A stretch of DNA of 60,320 nucleotides from JBNNGK01 sp050268245 (GCF_050268245.1 NZ_JBNNGK010000021.1:1-60320), one strand, 5' to 3'. Shown: positions 24,699 to 34,521, counted from the stretch's first letter. Notes: generated by a model from the letters alone, not told the origin. Numbers and translations: made by a program.

Positions 24699-25540
24699 AT
24701 GCCGTAGAATCAAAACAGCAAGTCATCGCTTCTATCGTTTTATATAAACATAGTAAAGAAGAGATCATGCCAACTTTGGACTCTCTTTTAGCTGAAGACT
24801 TAGTTGAAACTATTGTTCTTGTGGACAATGCTGATTGCAAGTGGGCAAATAAATTAGATAATCCGCGTATTACCTATATCAAATCCGACCGAAACCAAGG
24901 ATTCGGTCACGGACATAATCAAGCGATGGCCCGTTATCTCGATAAGTGCAGATACTTTATTATCTGTAATCCAGATATCGAATTCGAGCTAGGGACAGTA
25001 AAAACACTCTTTGATTTTGCTGAACGAGGTAACCATCGTTTTATCGCTCCTCGCATTATTTACCCGAACGGTGATGAACAGCGAGTTTGCCGACTATTGC
25101 CTACACCAGCACATTTATTCTTGCGCAGGTTTATGCCATTTTTTTCGCGGTTCCTTGATAAAAACTACGAGTTGCAGTTTGCGGATTATAATAAAAACTT
25201 TTTTGCGCCAGCCATTTCTGGTTGTTTTATGTTTGTTGAATCCACCCTTCTGAAAAAAATTAAAGGGTTCGACCCGAGATACTTTATGTATTTGGAAGAC
25301 GTCGATCTATGCCGAAAAGTGCTTCGCTATGAAATACCTATATTTTGCTCAGAAGCCACGGTAACGCATGCATTCGCCAAAGGTTCGTACAAAAGCTTTA
25401 AACTAATGCGTTACCATGTCAGTTCAGCCATAAGCTATTTCAATAAATGGGGCTGGTTCTTCGATTTGGAACGCCGTAGCTTCAATAAAAAATGCATAAA
25501 TGAATTATCCAAGATCACAAAGCATAGCGAGGAGAAATGA
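24695..25540 (+). CDS. GT2 glycosyltransferase, WbbL-like, O-antigen assembly
   Basis: This 281-residue family 2 enzyme has VIASIVLYKHSKEEI at the N-terminus, LVDNAD, SDRNQGFGHGHNQA and the metal motif NPDIEF, with a C-terminal GFDPRYFMYLEDVDLC segment that contains the ED catalytic region of rhamnosyltransferases. It is translationally coupled to its upstream neighbour (four-base overlap) and followed by wzy at one base. It probably adds a rhamnose or related sugar to the O-unit; the acceptor is unknown. Confidence 0.78.
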   Translation: MNAVESKQQVIASIVLYKHSKEEIMPTLDSLLAEDLVETIVLVDNADCKWANKLDNPRITYIKSDRNQGFGHGHNQAMARYLDKCRYFIICNPDIEFELGTVKTLFDFAERGNHRFIAPRIIYPNGDEQRVCRLLPTPAHLFLRRFMPFFSRFLDKNYELQFADYNKNFFAPAISGCFMFVESTLLKKIKGFDPRYFMYLEDVDLCRKVLRYEIPIFCSEATVTHAFAKGSYKSFKLMRYHVSSAISYFNKWGWFFDLERRSFNKKCINELSKITKHSEEK

Positions 25541-25541
25541 A

Positions 25542-27020
25542 ATGAAAAATGGAATATTGGGAAAACATTCCCCAGGTCTACTAGGGTTAATAGGGTTAAT
25601 TTTCATATTAATACTCCCTGTCAACTGGGTTAGTAAAGGCTTTGCTATTGCCGCAATTGCCAACTTTGTCGTTTTTACTTACTTATTTAGAAACTTTTAC
25701 AACCCTGCATCAATTTTCATGAGCATGTTTTTATTCATGATTGGTTGTAGCCAAGCAAAACTTACAGCAATTGAACAAAATGATTTCAGTTACGACACTT
25801 GGCTCGCTATCTCAGCTGTCATTATTACTTTCTACACAGTTTGCATCGGGTTTATCTTATCAAATAAAAAAAAGAACATTACTAAAAATAAACATGGTAA
25901 CTACGAAATATCATCACGGACTCTATTTGCCTCAAATATAATAGGTATTATTGTTGAGATTGCTTTATACTGTTATGCATTTAATAAAATAGGTAGCATT
26001 CCTTTATTTAATGATAATGCACGAGCTAATATCATGCCAAATGTAATAAGCAATTACTTAATGAACATACTCGTCATGCCTATATATCTAATTATCTTTA
26101 ATTCTATTTATGTTACGCATACAAAAAAATATGGTTATATGATATTTAGTACTATTTTTCTGCTTATGCTAGTTCTTCTTGGCGGTAGAACAAACATATT
26201 CATCCCTATATTTACCAGCTTATTCTATATAACAATTTATTTTTATTTTAATAAAAATGATAGAAGAAGTACCTTCATCACTGGTTTTCTAATTTTTTCT
26301 TCTGTTGCATTTTTAATGACAACAATACCATTGATACGCGCACAAATTTATACTCAAGATAAGTATTATGCCGTAACAAACGACTCTAAGGTAGAAAGTG
26401 GTGCAGATTATTATTCTGATATATATAGCACCCCACAGCCAATCTCGCAGGATTTAACCCCTGACTCCATAAATTCGTCTTCATACGAAGAATTTAAACC
26501 AACGATGGAACTCCCCCCACAGTTGATGCCTATATGGGTTAATTTGAGCACAGAACTTCATGCTTTCAACAATATGGTCATCTACTTCAATAAAACAAAT
26601 GATTTTAGAGACGGGAGGGTTTTACTTACAGGAACATTCCACTTCATAACAAAACACTTCTTACCTGATGAAACATTAGATTTATCAAAGATGGATACGT
26701 ACAACTGGGTTAATATTTTAAGCTTCATGCAAAAGCCATATATGGACTTTGGTTCTTACGGCCTAATTGGTTTTATGTTATTCTTTACTTCGTTAAGTAT
26801 GTTTCTCTATTATAGACTTCAGAGGAAAAAAGATACTTTAAGCATGATCTTATATAGCTATATTGGAATGGTAACTCTTTTCATGATTTGTGATAACCAA
26901 TTTTATAACTCTACCATTATTGTTAACATCACTTTACTACTATTATTCAAATGGTTTATGAAAAAAGACTGGTTATCATTAATATCAAAGCCTATAAAAA
27001 AGTCGCGCGTGGATATTTAG
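25542..27020 (+). CDS. wzy: O-antigen polymerase (Wzy)
   Basis: This 492-residue polytopic inner-membrane protein has roughly twelve hydrophobic segments and one long periplasmic loop at about residues 275-385 (tyrosine-, serine- and proline-rich). LLGGRTNIF is a motif shared by Wzy-type oligosaccharide repeat-unit polymerases. The ATG at 25542 follows GAGGAG; the longer open frame from 25500 reads through the previous gene. The codons are strongly AT-rich with many ATA, unlike the his genes, as usual for O-antigen polymerases. Wzy proteins diverge widely, so the name rests on topology and position next to wzx. Confidence 0.82.
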   Translation: MKNGILGKHSPGLLGLIGLIFILILPVNWVSKGFAIAAIANFVVFTYLFRNFYNPASIFMSMFLFMIGCSQAKLTAIEQNDFSYDTWLAISAVIITFYTVCIGFILSNKKKNITKNKHGNYEISSRTLFASNIIGIIVEIALYCYAFNKIGSIPLFNDNARANIMPNVISNYLMNILVMPIYLIIFNSIYVTHTKKYGYMIFSTIFLLMLVLLGGRTNIFIPIFTSLFYITIYFYFNKNDRRSTFITGFLIFSSVAFLMTTIPLIRAQIYTQDKYYAVTNDSKVESGADYYSDIYSTPQPISQDLTPDSINSSSYEEFKPTMELPPQLMPIWVNLSTELHAFNNMVIYFNKTNDFRDGRVLLTGTFHFITKHFLPDETLDLSKMDTYNWVNILSFMQKPYMDFGSYGLIGFMLFFTSLSMFLYYRLQRKKDTLSMILYSYIGMVTLFMICDNQFYNSTIIVNITLLLLFKWFMKKDWLSLISKPIKKSRVDI

Positions 27021-27024
27021 TCTT

Positions 27025-28275
27025 ATGATTAAATATCTCAATCAACCGCTTGTAAAGAACTATGTTTCTTTGTTGTTAGTGCAAGGTGGGAATTTCATAT
27101 TCCCACTACTCGTATTCCCGATTATTGGGCGAAATATTGGAGTAAGCGAGTTTGGTAATATTCTTTTCTGTTACATGGTTGCCTTCTACTTCTCTATCTT
27201 CGTCGATTATGGCTTTAATTTTTCGGCAGTAAGAACAGTTTCAAAAATGACCAACCATAGCCAGATAGGTAAAACTTTTTACAACATCACCTTCTCCAAG
27301 ATGATATTAGCCATTACAACACTCTTAATGCTATTACTGATGACCCTTTTTTGGGAAAAATTGGCTAAGCTCAGTGATTACATGATCATATCATCCCTTT
27401 TGATTTTTGCGTCCATGATATCACCTTATTGGCTATTACAGGGGGTGGGGAAAATGGCTGCAGGAGCGATGATAACGCTCTGTGCACGGCTAGTTACACT
27501 TGCAGCTTTCTTATTATTTCCTATTACCAGCGTAAGTGCAGCTTTGTTACTATCCCTCCCTAATTTCCTTGCCGCTATCTTTATGCTTTACTGGGTAATA
27601 AAAAGATACAATATAGGCTTACCTTTTTATTCTAATTCGGACGTATTTGCTAACTTAAAGGAAGGCTGGCCAATCTTCATAGCAAATTCAATTACTATGG
27701 TCTATTCTGCCAGTAACACAATATTGTTGGGCCTAATGTCCGGACCAGTCATCGCCGGGCTTTATGGTGCGGCTGAGCGACTAGTGCGTTCAGGTTTGGC
27801 CGTCATGGCACCACTCTGCCAAGCTGCTTATCCAATAATTTGCAGCTACGGATCGAAAGAAACCGCCAAACGCAATAAAATCATTAAATTGGTTTTGGCA
27901 CTAAGCCTTGCATTTGGTATCGGCGCCTTCTTGACTTTAAATATTTTCTCATCGCAAATCATAATCTTACTTTTTGGTGAGAAGTTCATAGAGTCCGCGC
28001 CAATATTGGCGATCCTTTCAGCAATGTTATTGATTATTCCACCTGCAATTGTACTGGCCCAACTCTACTTGCTAGCCAATAGCCACGACAGAGTATTGCA
28101 GAAAATATATCTGCTCTGCTCGGCCACCCACTGCCTTCACATATATATTATGATCAAATTATTTGGTGCCTTCGGCGCATCATACTCACTTCTGATTACC
28201 GAACTATTGGCGACGGTATTGATCGTAGGTATGTCTTTGAAAATTTTCAGGCATGAGAAAATACGCGAGCAATAA
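27025..28275 (+). CDS. wzx: O-antigen flippase (Wzx)
   Basis: This 416-residue polysaccharide-transport (PST/MATE-like) protein has about twelve transmembrane segments. The N-terminal part with FPLLVFPIIGRNIGVSEFG and DYGFNFSAVRTVS is characteristic of RfbX/Wzx flippases. It moves undecaprenyl-linked O-units across the inner membrane for Wzy. It is four bases downstream of wzy and is the last plus-strand gene of the cluster. Confidence 0.9.
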   Translation: MIKYLNQPLVKNYVSLLLVQGGNFIFPLLVFPIIGRNIGVSEFGNILFCYMVAFYFSIFVDYGFNFSAVRTVSKMTNHSQIGKTFYNITFSKMILAITTLLMLLLMTLFWEKLAKLSDYMIISSLLIFASMISPYWLLQGVGKMAAGAMITLCARLVTLAAFLLFPITSVSAALLLSLPNFLAAIFMLYWVIKRYNIGLPFYSNSDVFANLKEGWPIFIANSITMVYSASNTILLGLMSGPVIAGLYGAAERLVRSGLAVMAPLCQAAYPIICSYGSKETAKRNKIIKLVLALSLAFGIGAFLTLNIFSSQIIILLFGEKFIESAPILAILSAMLLIIPPAIVLAQLYLLANSHDRVLQKIYLLCSATHCLHIYIMIKLFGAFGASYSLLITELLATVLIVGMSLKIFRHEKIREQ

Positions 28276-28279
28276 TCAC

Positions 28280-28311
28280 AAAAAAGCATGCCATTTCAGG
28301 CATGCTTTTTT
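28280..28311. terminator. Bidirectional terminator between wzx and rmlD
   Basis: AAAAAAGCATGCC and GGCATGCTTTTTT form a 13-bp stem around a 6-nt loop. The A and T flanks allow termination on both strands, ending the O-antigen genes and the rml operon. Confidence 0.93.
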
Positions 28312-28342
28312 ATACAATAACCTCAGTACGATGCTACTAACC

Positions 28343-29200
28343 TTAGCGTAATACAGGCATAATATTATCTAATGCTCGAAGCCAATCAGAAGGTTTAACC
28401 TGATTGGCCATAATCTTACCGCAGTTTAAACTAGAGTACTTTGGACGCTTAGCGGGGGTCGGATACTGTTCGGTGCTAATGCCATTGATTATCGGTGACT
28501 TATCCAAAATCCCCGTTTTGATGGCGGAAGAAAAAATTGCCTCGGCAAATTCACTCCATGCGACTTCTTTATCGCCACAGAAATGATAAATCCCTCCTTT
28601 AGCGCCTTTTTGCAACAAATCAATAATCGCTTGAGCAATATCACCTGCATAAGTAGGACAACCACGCTGGTCAGCAACAATACCCAGCACATCACGTTCT
28701 TTTGCTAACCTTAGCATGGTTTTTACGAAATTATTACCATGTTCACTGAATACCCAAGCGGTCCGAATAATAATGGCCTCAGGTTGCGCATTCATCACGG
28801 CAATTTCACCGTCAAGCTTGGTCTTACCATAGACCCCTAATGGATTGGTTTTATCATTTTCGCTGTAAGGAACACGCCCGTCGCCATCGAAAACATAATC
28901 AGTGGAGACATGAACCAGACGACAGCCGGTATCCTTCGCTACCATCGCCAAGTTTTTGGGGCCCTGCTCATTAATTGATTTAGCCAATTCTTGTTCAGTT
29001 TCAGCCTTGTCTACCGCAGTATACGCGGCAGCATTCACAATGACGTCAGGCTTGAAATCAGCAACTGTGCTCCTAATGTTATCTAATAAGGTAATGTCAA
29101 GGAGTTCACTATCGGTAGCCAAAACGACCCAGCCTGCTGGTAAACGATCTTGAAAGCAATTACCCAGTTGCCCTTTTGAGCCCGTCAATAAAACTCTCAT
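28343..29200 (-). CDS. rmlD: dTDP-4-dehydrorhamnose reductase
   Basis: This 285-residue extended short-chain dehydrogenase catalyses the last step of dTDP-L-rhamnose synthesis. The cofactor motif GSKGQLG is at residues 7-13, STDYVFDG follows, and the catalytic YGKTK lies in the middle. It is the last gene of rmlBACD and overlaps rmlC by four bases. Confidence 0.95.
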   Translation of the reverse strand: MRVLLTGSKGQLGNCFQDRLPAGWVVLATDSELLDITLLDNIRSTVADFKPDVIVNAAAYTAVDKAETEQELAKSINEQGPKNLAMVAKDTGCRLVHVSTDYVFDGDGRVPYSENDKTNPLGVYGKTKLDGEIAVMNAQPEAIIIRTAWVFSEHGNNFVKTMLRLAKERDVLGIVADQRGCPTYAGDIAQAIIDLLQKGAKGGIYHFCGDKEVAWSEFAEAIFSSAIKTGILDKSPIINGISTEQYPTPAKRPKYSSLNCGKIMANQVKPSDWLRALDNIMPVLR

Positions 29201-29733
29201 AGCGCCAACTCCGCCAGTAATTTTCCTAACTTATCTTTTTCAGATAATAAAGGTTCAGTTACCGGCCACTCGATACCGACTGCCGGGTCATTCCACAACA
29301 GGCATCCCTCGTGAGCTGGATTATAATAATCCGTACATTTATATTCAAAATCAGCAATATCCGATAGAACAACAAACCCGTGGGCCAGACCTGGCGGAAC
29401 CCAAAACTGGGTTTTATTTTCTTCAGAAAGTAGCACGCCTTGCCAGGCACCATAGGTTGGTGAATCAGGCCGGATATCTACAGCCACGTCAAAAACTTCA
29501 CCGCGCACGACGCGTACTAACTTGCCCTGAGGATTTTTTCTCTGAAAATGCAACCCACGCAACACACCTTTAGAGGAGCGCGAATGGTTATCTTGTACAA
29601 AATCCAAATCAATATTCAGCATTTCCTTATAACGTTTATTCTCAAACGTTTCCAGGAAGAAACCGCGTGCGTCGCCAAAGACTTTCGGCTGAATGATTTT
29701 TACGCCGTCAATCTTAGTGTCAGTGACTTGCAT
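29197..29733 (-). CDS. rmlC: dTDP-4-dehydrorhamnose 3,5-epimerase
   Basis: This 178-residue cupin epimerase converts dTDP-4-keto-6-deoxyglucose to the L-sugar. The catalytic histidine is in GVLRGLHFQ. FWVPPGLAHGFVVLSD and the tyrosine of EYKCTDYY complete the site. It is separated from rmlA by one base and overlaps rmlD. Confidence 0.95.
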   Translation of the reverse strand: MQVTDTKIDGVKIIQPKVFGDARGFFLETFENKRYKEMLNIDLDFVQDNHSRSSKGVLRGLHFQRKNPQGKLVRVVRGEVFDVAVDIRPDSPTYGAWQGVLLSEENKTQFWVPPGLAHGFVVLSDIADFEYKCTDYYNPAHEGCLLWNDPAVGIEWPVTEPLLSEKDKLGKLLAELAL

Positions 29734-29734
29734 T

Positions 29735-30604
29735 TTATTTCTCTCCGATCAAATGTGACAAATATTGACCATAGAGGGTTTTACTGAGCAGTTTTGCTTC
29801 AGCTTCGACCTCTTCACGCGTTAACCAACCGTTACGGAAAGCAATCTCCTCAAGACAGGCAATTTTAAAGCCTTGACGCTTTTCTATGGTATGCACAAAC
29901 TGGGAAGCCTCAACGAGGCTATCGTGCGTGCCGGTATCTAACCATGCAAATCCACGGCCAAGTAACTCAACATTGAGGTTACCTTTATCCAAATACATTT
30001 GATTTAGCGTAGTAATCTCAAGTTCACCGCGTGCTGATGGCTTAACTTGCTTCGCCATCTCAACGACATCTCGATCATAGAAATATAGGCCGGTTACTGC
30101 CCAGTTTGACTTCGGTACCAGCGGTTTCTCTTCTAATGAAAGAGCACGGAACTTATCATCGAACTCCACTACACCAAAACGTTCCGGATCCATAACCTGA
30201 TAGCCAAAGACTGTCGCGCCTTGGTTACGTTCAGCTACGGACTCCAGTTTTTTAGCAAAGCTTTGACCAAAGAAGATATTATCACCCAGCACTAGCGCAC
30301 AACTATCTCCATTAATGAACTCTTCACCTATCAAAAATGCTTGGGCCAAACCATCGGGGCTAGGCTGAATTTCATAGCTCAATGAAATACCAAATCGGCT
30401 TCCATCCCCTAACAAACGCTGGAACGAAGGCATGTCTTCTGGCGTCGAAATAATAAGAATATCGCGGATACCTGCCAGCATCAGTACTGACAAAGGATAA
30501 TAAACCATCGGCTTATCATAGACTGGCAACAGCTGCTTTGAGATACCACGCGTAATTGGATATAAACGTGTGCCTGAACCACCCGCCAATACAATACCTT
30601 TCAT
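29735..30604 (-). CDS. rmlA: Glucose-1-phosphate thymidylyltransferase
   Basis: This 289-residue enzyme joins dTTP and glucose 1-phosphate to give dTDP-glucose, the regulated entry step. The nucleotide-binding GGSGTRLYPIT is at residues 8-18. PVYDKPMVYYPLSVLMLAGI and VLGDNIFFG are family signatures. It sits between rmlB and rmlC in the usual B-A-C-D order. Confidence 0.95.
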   Translation of the reverse strand: MKGIVLAGGSGTRLYPITRGISKQLLPVYDKPMVYYPLSVLMLAGIRDILIISTPEDMPSFQRLLGDGSRFGISLSYEIQPSPDGLAQAFLIGEEFINGDSCALVLGDNIFFGQSFAKKLESVAERNQGATVFGYQVMDPERFGVVEFDDKFRALSLEEKPLVPKSNWAVTGLYFYDRDVVEMAKQVKPSARGELEITTLNQMYLDKGNLNVELLGRGFAWLDTGTHDSLVEASQFVHTIEKRQGFKIACLEEIAFRNGWLTREEVEAEAKLLSKTLYGQYLSHLIGEK

Positions 30605-30624
30605 GACCGACTCCTAAAAATTAA

Positions 30625-31689
30625 TTAACGGCTTAGGCCTAAACGTTCACCTGCATATGAGCCATCTTTGACTCGGCTCCACCAAGCTTCGTTCGCCAAG
30701 TACCATTCTACAGTCTTACGAATCCCGCTTTCGAAAGTCTCAAGCGGTTTCCAACCGAGTTCTACATCAATTTTTGAAGCATCGATCGCATAGCGCATGT
30801 CATGCCCAGGACGATCGCTCACAAAAGTGATCAGCTCTTCGTAGTTTTTAATATTATTGGGTTTAGTTGGTGCAAGCTCATCCAAAAGACAACAAATCGT
30901 TTGTACAACTTCGATATTTTTACGTTCGTTATGCCCACCGATATTATATGTTTCGCCTACAGTGCCTTCAGTCACCACTTTATATAAGGCACGTGCATGA
31001 TCTTCTACATATAACCAGTCACGAATCTGCGCACCGTTACCGTAAACCGGCAAAGCTTTCCCTTCTAACGCGTTGAGAATGGTCAGCGGTATCAGTTTCT
31101 CAGGAAAATGATAAGGACCATAATTATTAGAACAGTTCGTGACAATCGTCGGCAAACCATAGGTTCTCAGCCATGCGCGAACCAAATGGTCACTTGCTGC
31201 TTTAGACGCTGAGTATGGACTGCTTGGGGCATACGGTGTTGTTTCCGTGAATAAATCATCCGTTCCATGCAGATCGCCATAAACTTCATCAGTGGAGATA
31301 TGATGAAAACGAAAAGCGTGCTTTTCTTGCTCAGTCAGCGCTAACCAATATTTACGCGCCACTTCAAGGAGGGTGTAGGTACCAACAATATTAGTTTCAA
31401 TGAACGCCGATGGACCATCAATTGAACGATCTACATGGCTTTCCGCTGCAAGGTGCATTACTGCATCAGGCTTGAATGCGGTAAAAACGCGTTCAAGTTC
31501 ACTACCGTTACAGATATCCACTTGTTCAAAAGTAAAGCGCTCACTGCCGGCAATTTCCTTTAAAGAATCAAGGTTCCCAGCATATGTCAGACTATCCAAG
31601 ACTAAAATCTGATCGCGAGTATCACTGATAATATGTCGAGCAACAGCCGAGCCAATGAAACCGGCACCGCCGGTAACTATAATTTTCAT
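30625..31689 (-). CDS. rmlB: dTDP-glucose 4,6-dehydratase
   Basis: This 354-residue NAD-dependent dehydratase acts on dTDP-glucose. The Rossmann GGAGFIGSAVARHI is at the N-terminus, followed by HLAAESHVDRS, STDEVYGD and the catalytic YSASKAASDH. It is the first gene of the rml operon on the minus strand. The region upstream contains a galE-like pseudogene, so the operon either has its own promoter there or is read from the long EPS transcript. Confidence 0.95.
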   Translation of the reverse strand: MKIIVTGGAGFIGSAVARHIISDTRDQILVLDSLTYAGNLDSLKEIAGSERFTFEQVDICNGSELERVFTAFKPDAVMHLAAESHVDRSIDGPSAFIETNIVGTYTLLEVARKYWLALTEQEKHAFRFHHISTDEVYGDLHGTDDLFTETTPYAPSSPYSASKAASDHLVRAWLRTYGLPTIVTNCSNNYGPYHFPEKLIPLTILNALEGKALPVYGNGAQIRDWLYVEDHARALYKVVTEGTVGETYNIGGHNERKNIEVVQTICCLLDELAPTKPNNIKNYEELITFVSDRPGHDMRYAIDASKIDVELGWKPLETFESGIRKTVEWYLANEAWWSRVKDGSYAGERLGLSR

Positions 31690-31872
31690 AAACCCCTCTA
31701 TACAACACTATGCGACCTGAATCAGGTCGCGTATTTTACATACTTGCTACAACCGTATTCATCTGCAAGAAAACGATAGTCGTATTTTCACATAACGTAT
31801 ATCTAATAATTTCTGTATGTTACGCGAAATATCATAGGCTCGCCATGACCAATGATGTTTTCATCAAGAGCA

Positions 31873-32237
31873 TTACTTGCGATAACCGTTTGGATTCTTG
31901 CTTTGCCAGTTCCAAGTATCACGCATCATTTTTTCGATGCCACGATGTGTGGTCCAGCCAATCACTTTTTTGCAAGCTAGGCTACTGCCAAGAATGCCGG
32001 CAAATCGGCTCTTCTGCGTGGCCGTAACTGGTAAGTAATGGTGCCCCCCGATACCTATCCGACCGTTATAAGTATCTCAAGCACCGAATAGCCCTCCCTG
32101 CCCCCGGATTATAAGCTTTAAATCCCTTAGGCTCTTTTAAATGATCCACAGCCATCAGCCAAATGCATGGTATGAGTGTAATCACGCCCCCATATGTCAT
32201 GTTCAGTTGGATAGCCACCGCCAAATGCCACTAATTT
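31873..32237 (-). pseudogene. galE: Decayed C-terminal half of a UDP-glucose 4-epimerase (galE-like) gene
   Basis: On the minus strand, blocks in different frames match the C-terminal half of GalE in order: YPTEHDIWGRDYTHTMHLADG, then DHLKEPKGFKAYNPGAG, then GYSVLEIL, then DLPAFLAVA, then KKVIGWTT and DTWNWQSKNPNGYRK with a stop at 31873. At least three frame changes separate the blocks and the N-terminal half is absent. It fills most of the otherwise gene-free 730 bp between rmlB and the next glycosyltransferase. The related epimerase Gne cannot be excluded. Confidence 0.85.
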
Positions 32238-32416
32238 AATAGCCCTTCCATTAACTCCCACTGTGTCGCGTATGTTTAGCTAATTAATTCCAAGTTGCAC
32301 GCTGAAATCACAAAAGGGGTACCCTGCTCAAAGATATCAAGTACGAAAAAACATGCCTAGCATAGTTTTACAGCAAGCCATGTCGATTGGCAGGATAGGA
32401 TAAGGCAGCGAGCATA

Positions 32417-33262
32417 TTAACGCGGGCGACACCTCGGATGCATGCCATAACAATAGGCATTCAAAATCGCGTAAAAACCGGCAAAATCACCACCGAATAG
32501 ACTCATCAATAGCTTCTTAAATAAATGCACATGCATTCTGAGGGTCGGATATCGTCTGGTACTAATGGCAACATCAATCAACCTTTCTTTCTTTCTAAAA
32601 GCGGATTCCTCTCCCTCCACACGAGAAAGTGAGTGAAGAATATTACTTTTAGTTCTTATTTTAAAGCTTTCACCTTGTTTATCTAATTTATACATCCGTC
32701 TAAACAAGCTAACATCAACACCATATAAGGCAAAATTTTCGTCAAAAAGAGTGATTTTATGTTTATTGAAAATATCCACCATGCTGCGCTTAATGATCAG
32801 ACCCGAGCCTATAGAAAAAGTTCCTTGAGTCTTCAAGAAACCATCGAAGGAAACAACCTCCCCCGAAGAAATAGGATAATAGGTTACTTGATCTGTTCTG
32901 GATATAATTTTTGGCAATTCAATATCATAATCGTCATCATCCAGCGCCTTAATAAATGAGTCTGTAATAGTTGAATCATCATCAAGAATCACATACTTAT
33001 CGGCATCAGCATAACCAGCGATAAATTCATTATACAATATACTCAATGGTGAATTAGAAAGGTTGTTAACAACCTTTACACCCATGAATTTTTCTTGGAG
33101 TTCACTCTCTATAGTTTTATCCAAGGCCACTTCCTTTGGCCCATTATTATAAATAACTAAAACAGAGTTTTTAAGAACATATTTCGAAAGAGTATTAATT
33201 GTAGTCGATTCGGAAACTTTTTTATTATAAACAACAATTACAATTGCGTTATATTTATCCAC
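32417..33262 (-). CDS. Glycosyltransferase family 2-like protein, EPS arm A
   Basis: This 281-residue GT-A-type protein starts AIVIVVYNKKVSES. The acidic metal motif is VILDDDST at about residue 90, and GSGLIIKRS and FALYGVDVSLFRRM further on resemble the acceptor side of capsular GT2 enzymes. It is the last recognised gene of the minus-strand transcript that begins at wza. The AT-rich codon use matches its upstream neighbours. Donor sugar and linkage are unknown. Confidence 0.72.
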   Translation of the reverse strand: MDKYNAIVIVVYNKKVSESTTINTLSKYVLKNSVLVIYNNGPKEVALDKTIESELQEKFMGVKVVNNLSNSPLSILYNEFIAGYADADKYVILDDDSTITDSFIKALDDDDYDIELPKIISRTDQVTYYPISSGEVVSFDGFLKTQGTFSIGSGLIIKRSMVDIFNKHKITLFDENFALYGVDVSLFRRMYKLDKQGESFKIRTKSNILHSLSRVEGEESAFRKKERLIDVAISTRRYPTLRMHVHLFKKLLMSLFGGDFAGFYAILNAYCYGMHPRCRPR

Positions 33263-33339
33263 ACCTTATCCTATAATTTAAAAGTTAAAATTAGCATTTC
33301 ACTCACTCGTTAAAAATCAGAGCGGCTAGATAATGATAA

Positions 33340-34521
33340 TTAAAGGATTGAGGCAACTTCATCTATACTCTTAAAGATGATCTCCTGTGCCTTTTCCACA
33401 GCAAGGCTCAATTCTTCCCGTTGTTTTTCAGTGGTTAGAGTAATTGTGGATGAAATTTCGCGAACGGTAATAGGTGAATAATACGGTGCAACACTCCAAG
33501 TTTCCAAAAACGACACTAGTTTTTCTATTTCATTATTTATGCAAAAATGGGGGATACCAAATGACATCGCAGTAATAACGCCATGTAGACTGGTACCATA
33601 AAAACCATTGGATTTCGCAATGACGTACATAATTTCCCAAACATTCAACTCATTCAGTAATAAAGGAGATGAAGTAGAGCAATTTTTTACCTTTTCAAGG
33701 AATACGACATCGTCATGACCACTTGCATAACCAATAGGCAGTAACACTGTATCCAGGCCAAAATCACGCTTAACAAGGCTTAGTTCATCTGCCAGCTCTT
33801 TTGGACTAAACTGTACTTTATAAGGACAAGCCTGTACCGAAATATAACGCTTACCTTCCAATTGATGTATTAATTCTTTACGAATTTTTTTTTCAAAAAA
33901 ATTGTCATCAACAAGTGCTGACATCATTAATACAGAGTCAGGTATTAAATGTGTATTACATATCTTCGAGACTGCATTGAAAGTTCGTTGATCTCGGACA
34001 GAAATATAATCGGCCTGACTAATAGTTTTTCGCTGTGAGGCATTAGGCACAGCCCCAACGGTATTATAAACAACCTTAACATTGTTCTTGAATGCTTCTT
34101 TATTAGGAATATACGGATAATCCCAGATAGAGTCATATTTTCTTTTGGCAATCGCCTTCAAAAGGCTGGGAGAAAATCTACGAATAAATCTCAGTGCTTT
34201 CACCGCCAAGGGGTTATCTTGTACGTGGATATATAAGATACCGATATCAGCACCAAGAACCTCGCCTCCCACGACAATTACCGTCGAATCATCCTTGATG
34301 TTTAACAGATCTTTCATTGCAATCGTAGGTTTACAGTCATAATGTGTAAGATCGCTATTTTTAATCGAAGAGAAAACAAACTCTATATCTTTAATCTTAT
34401 CTGGGTGTTTTTGAGTTAAATACATCTCCAACAGGATCGGCATTAAATTATCACCGTAATTGTATCGATCAAATGCACCGTATAACACAACCTGACGTTG
34501 TTCAGAAGAATGAGTTTCCAT
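33340..34521 (-). CDS. Polysaccharide pyruvyl transferase family protein (WcaK/AmsJ-like)
   Basis: This 393-residue protein begins VVLYGAFDRYNYGDNLMP, the N-D motif of the family, and later has VIVVGGEVLG, ISVRDQRTF and, near the C-terminus, GTSLHGVITAMSFGIPHF, the signature of enzymes that transfer pyruvate from phosphoenolpyruvate as a ketal onto a sugar. A pyruvylated and therefore acidic polymer is the natural inference. It lies seven bases after the flippase gene and is read in the same direction. Confidence 0.82.
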   Translation of the reverse strand: METHSSEQRQVVLYGAFDRYNYGDNLMPILLEMYLTQKHPDKIKDIEFVFSSIKNSDLTHYDCKPTIAMKDLLNIKDDSTVIVVGGEVLGADIGILYIHVQDNPLAVKALRFIRRFSPSLLKAIAKRKYDSIWDYPYIPNKEAFKNNVKVVYNTVGAVPNASQRKTISQADYISVRDQRTFNAVSKICNTHLIPDSVLMMSALVDDNFFEKKIRKELIHQLEGKRYISVQACPYKVQFSPKELADELSLVKRDFGLDTVLLPIGYASGHDDVVFLEKVKNCSTSSPLLLNELNVWEIMYVIAKSNGFYGTSLHGVITAMSFGIPHFCINNEIEKLVSFLETWSVAPYYSPITVREISSTITLTTEKQREELSLAVEKAQEIIFKSIDEVASIL

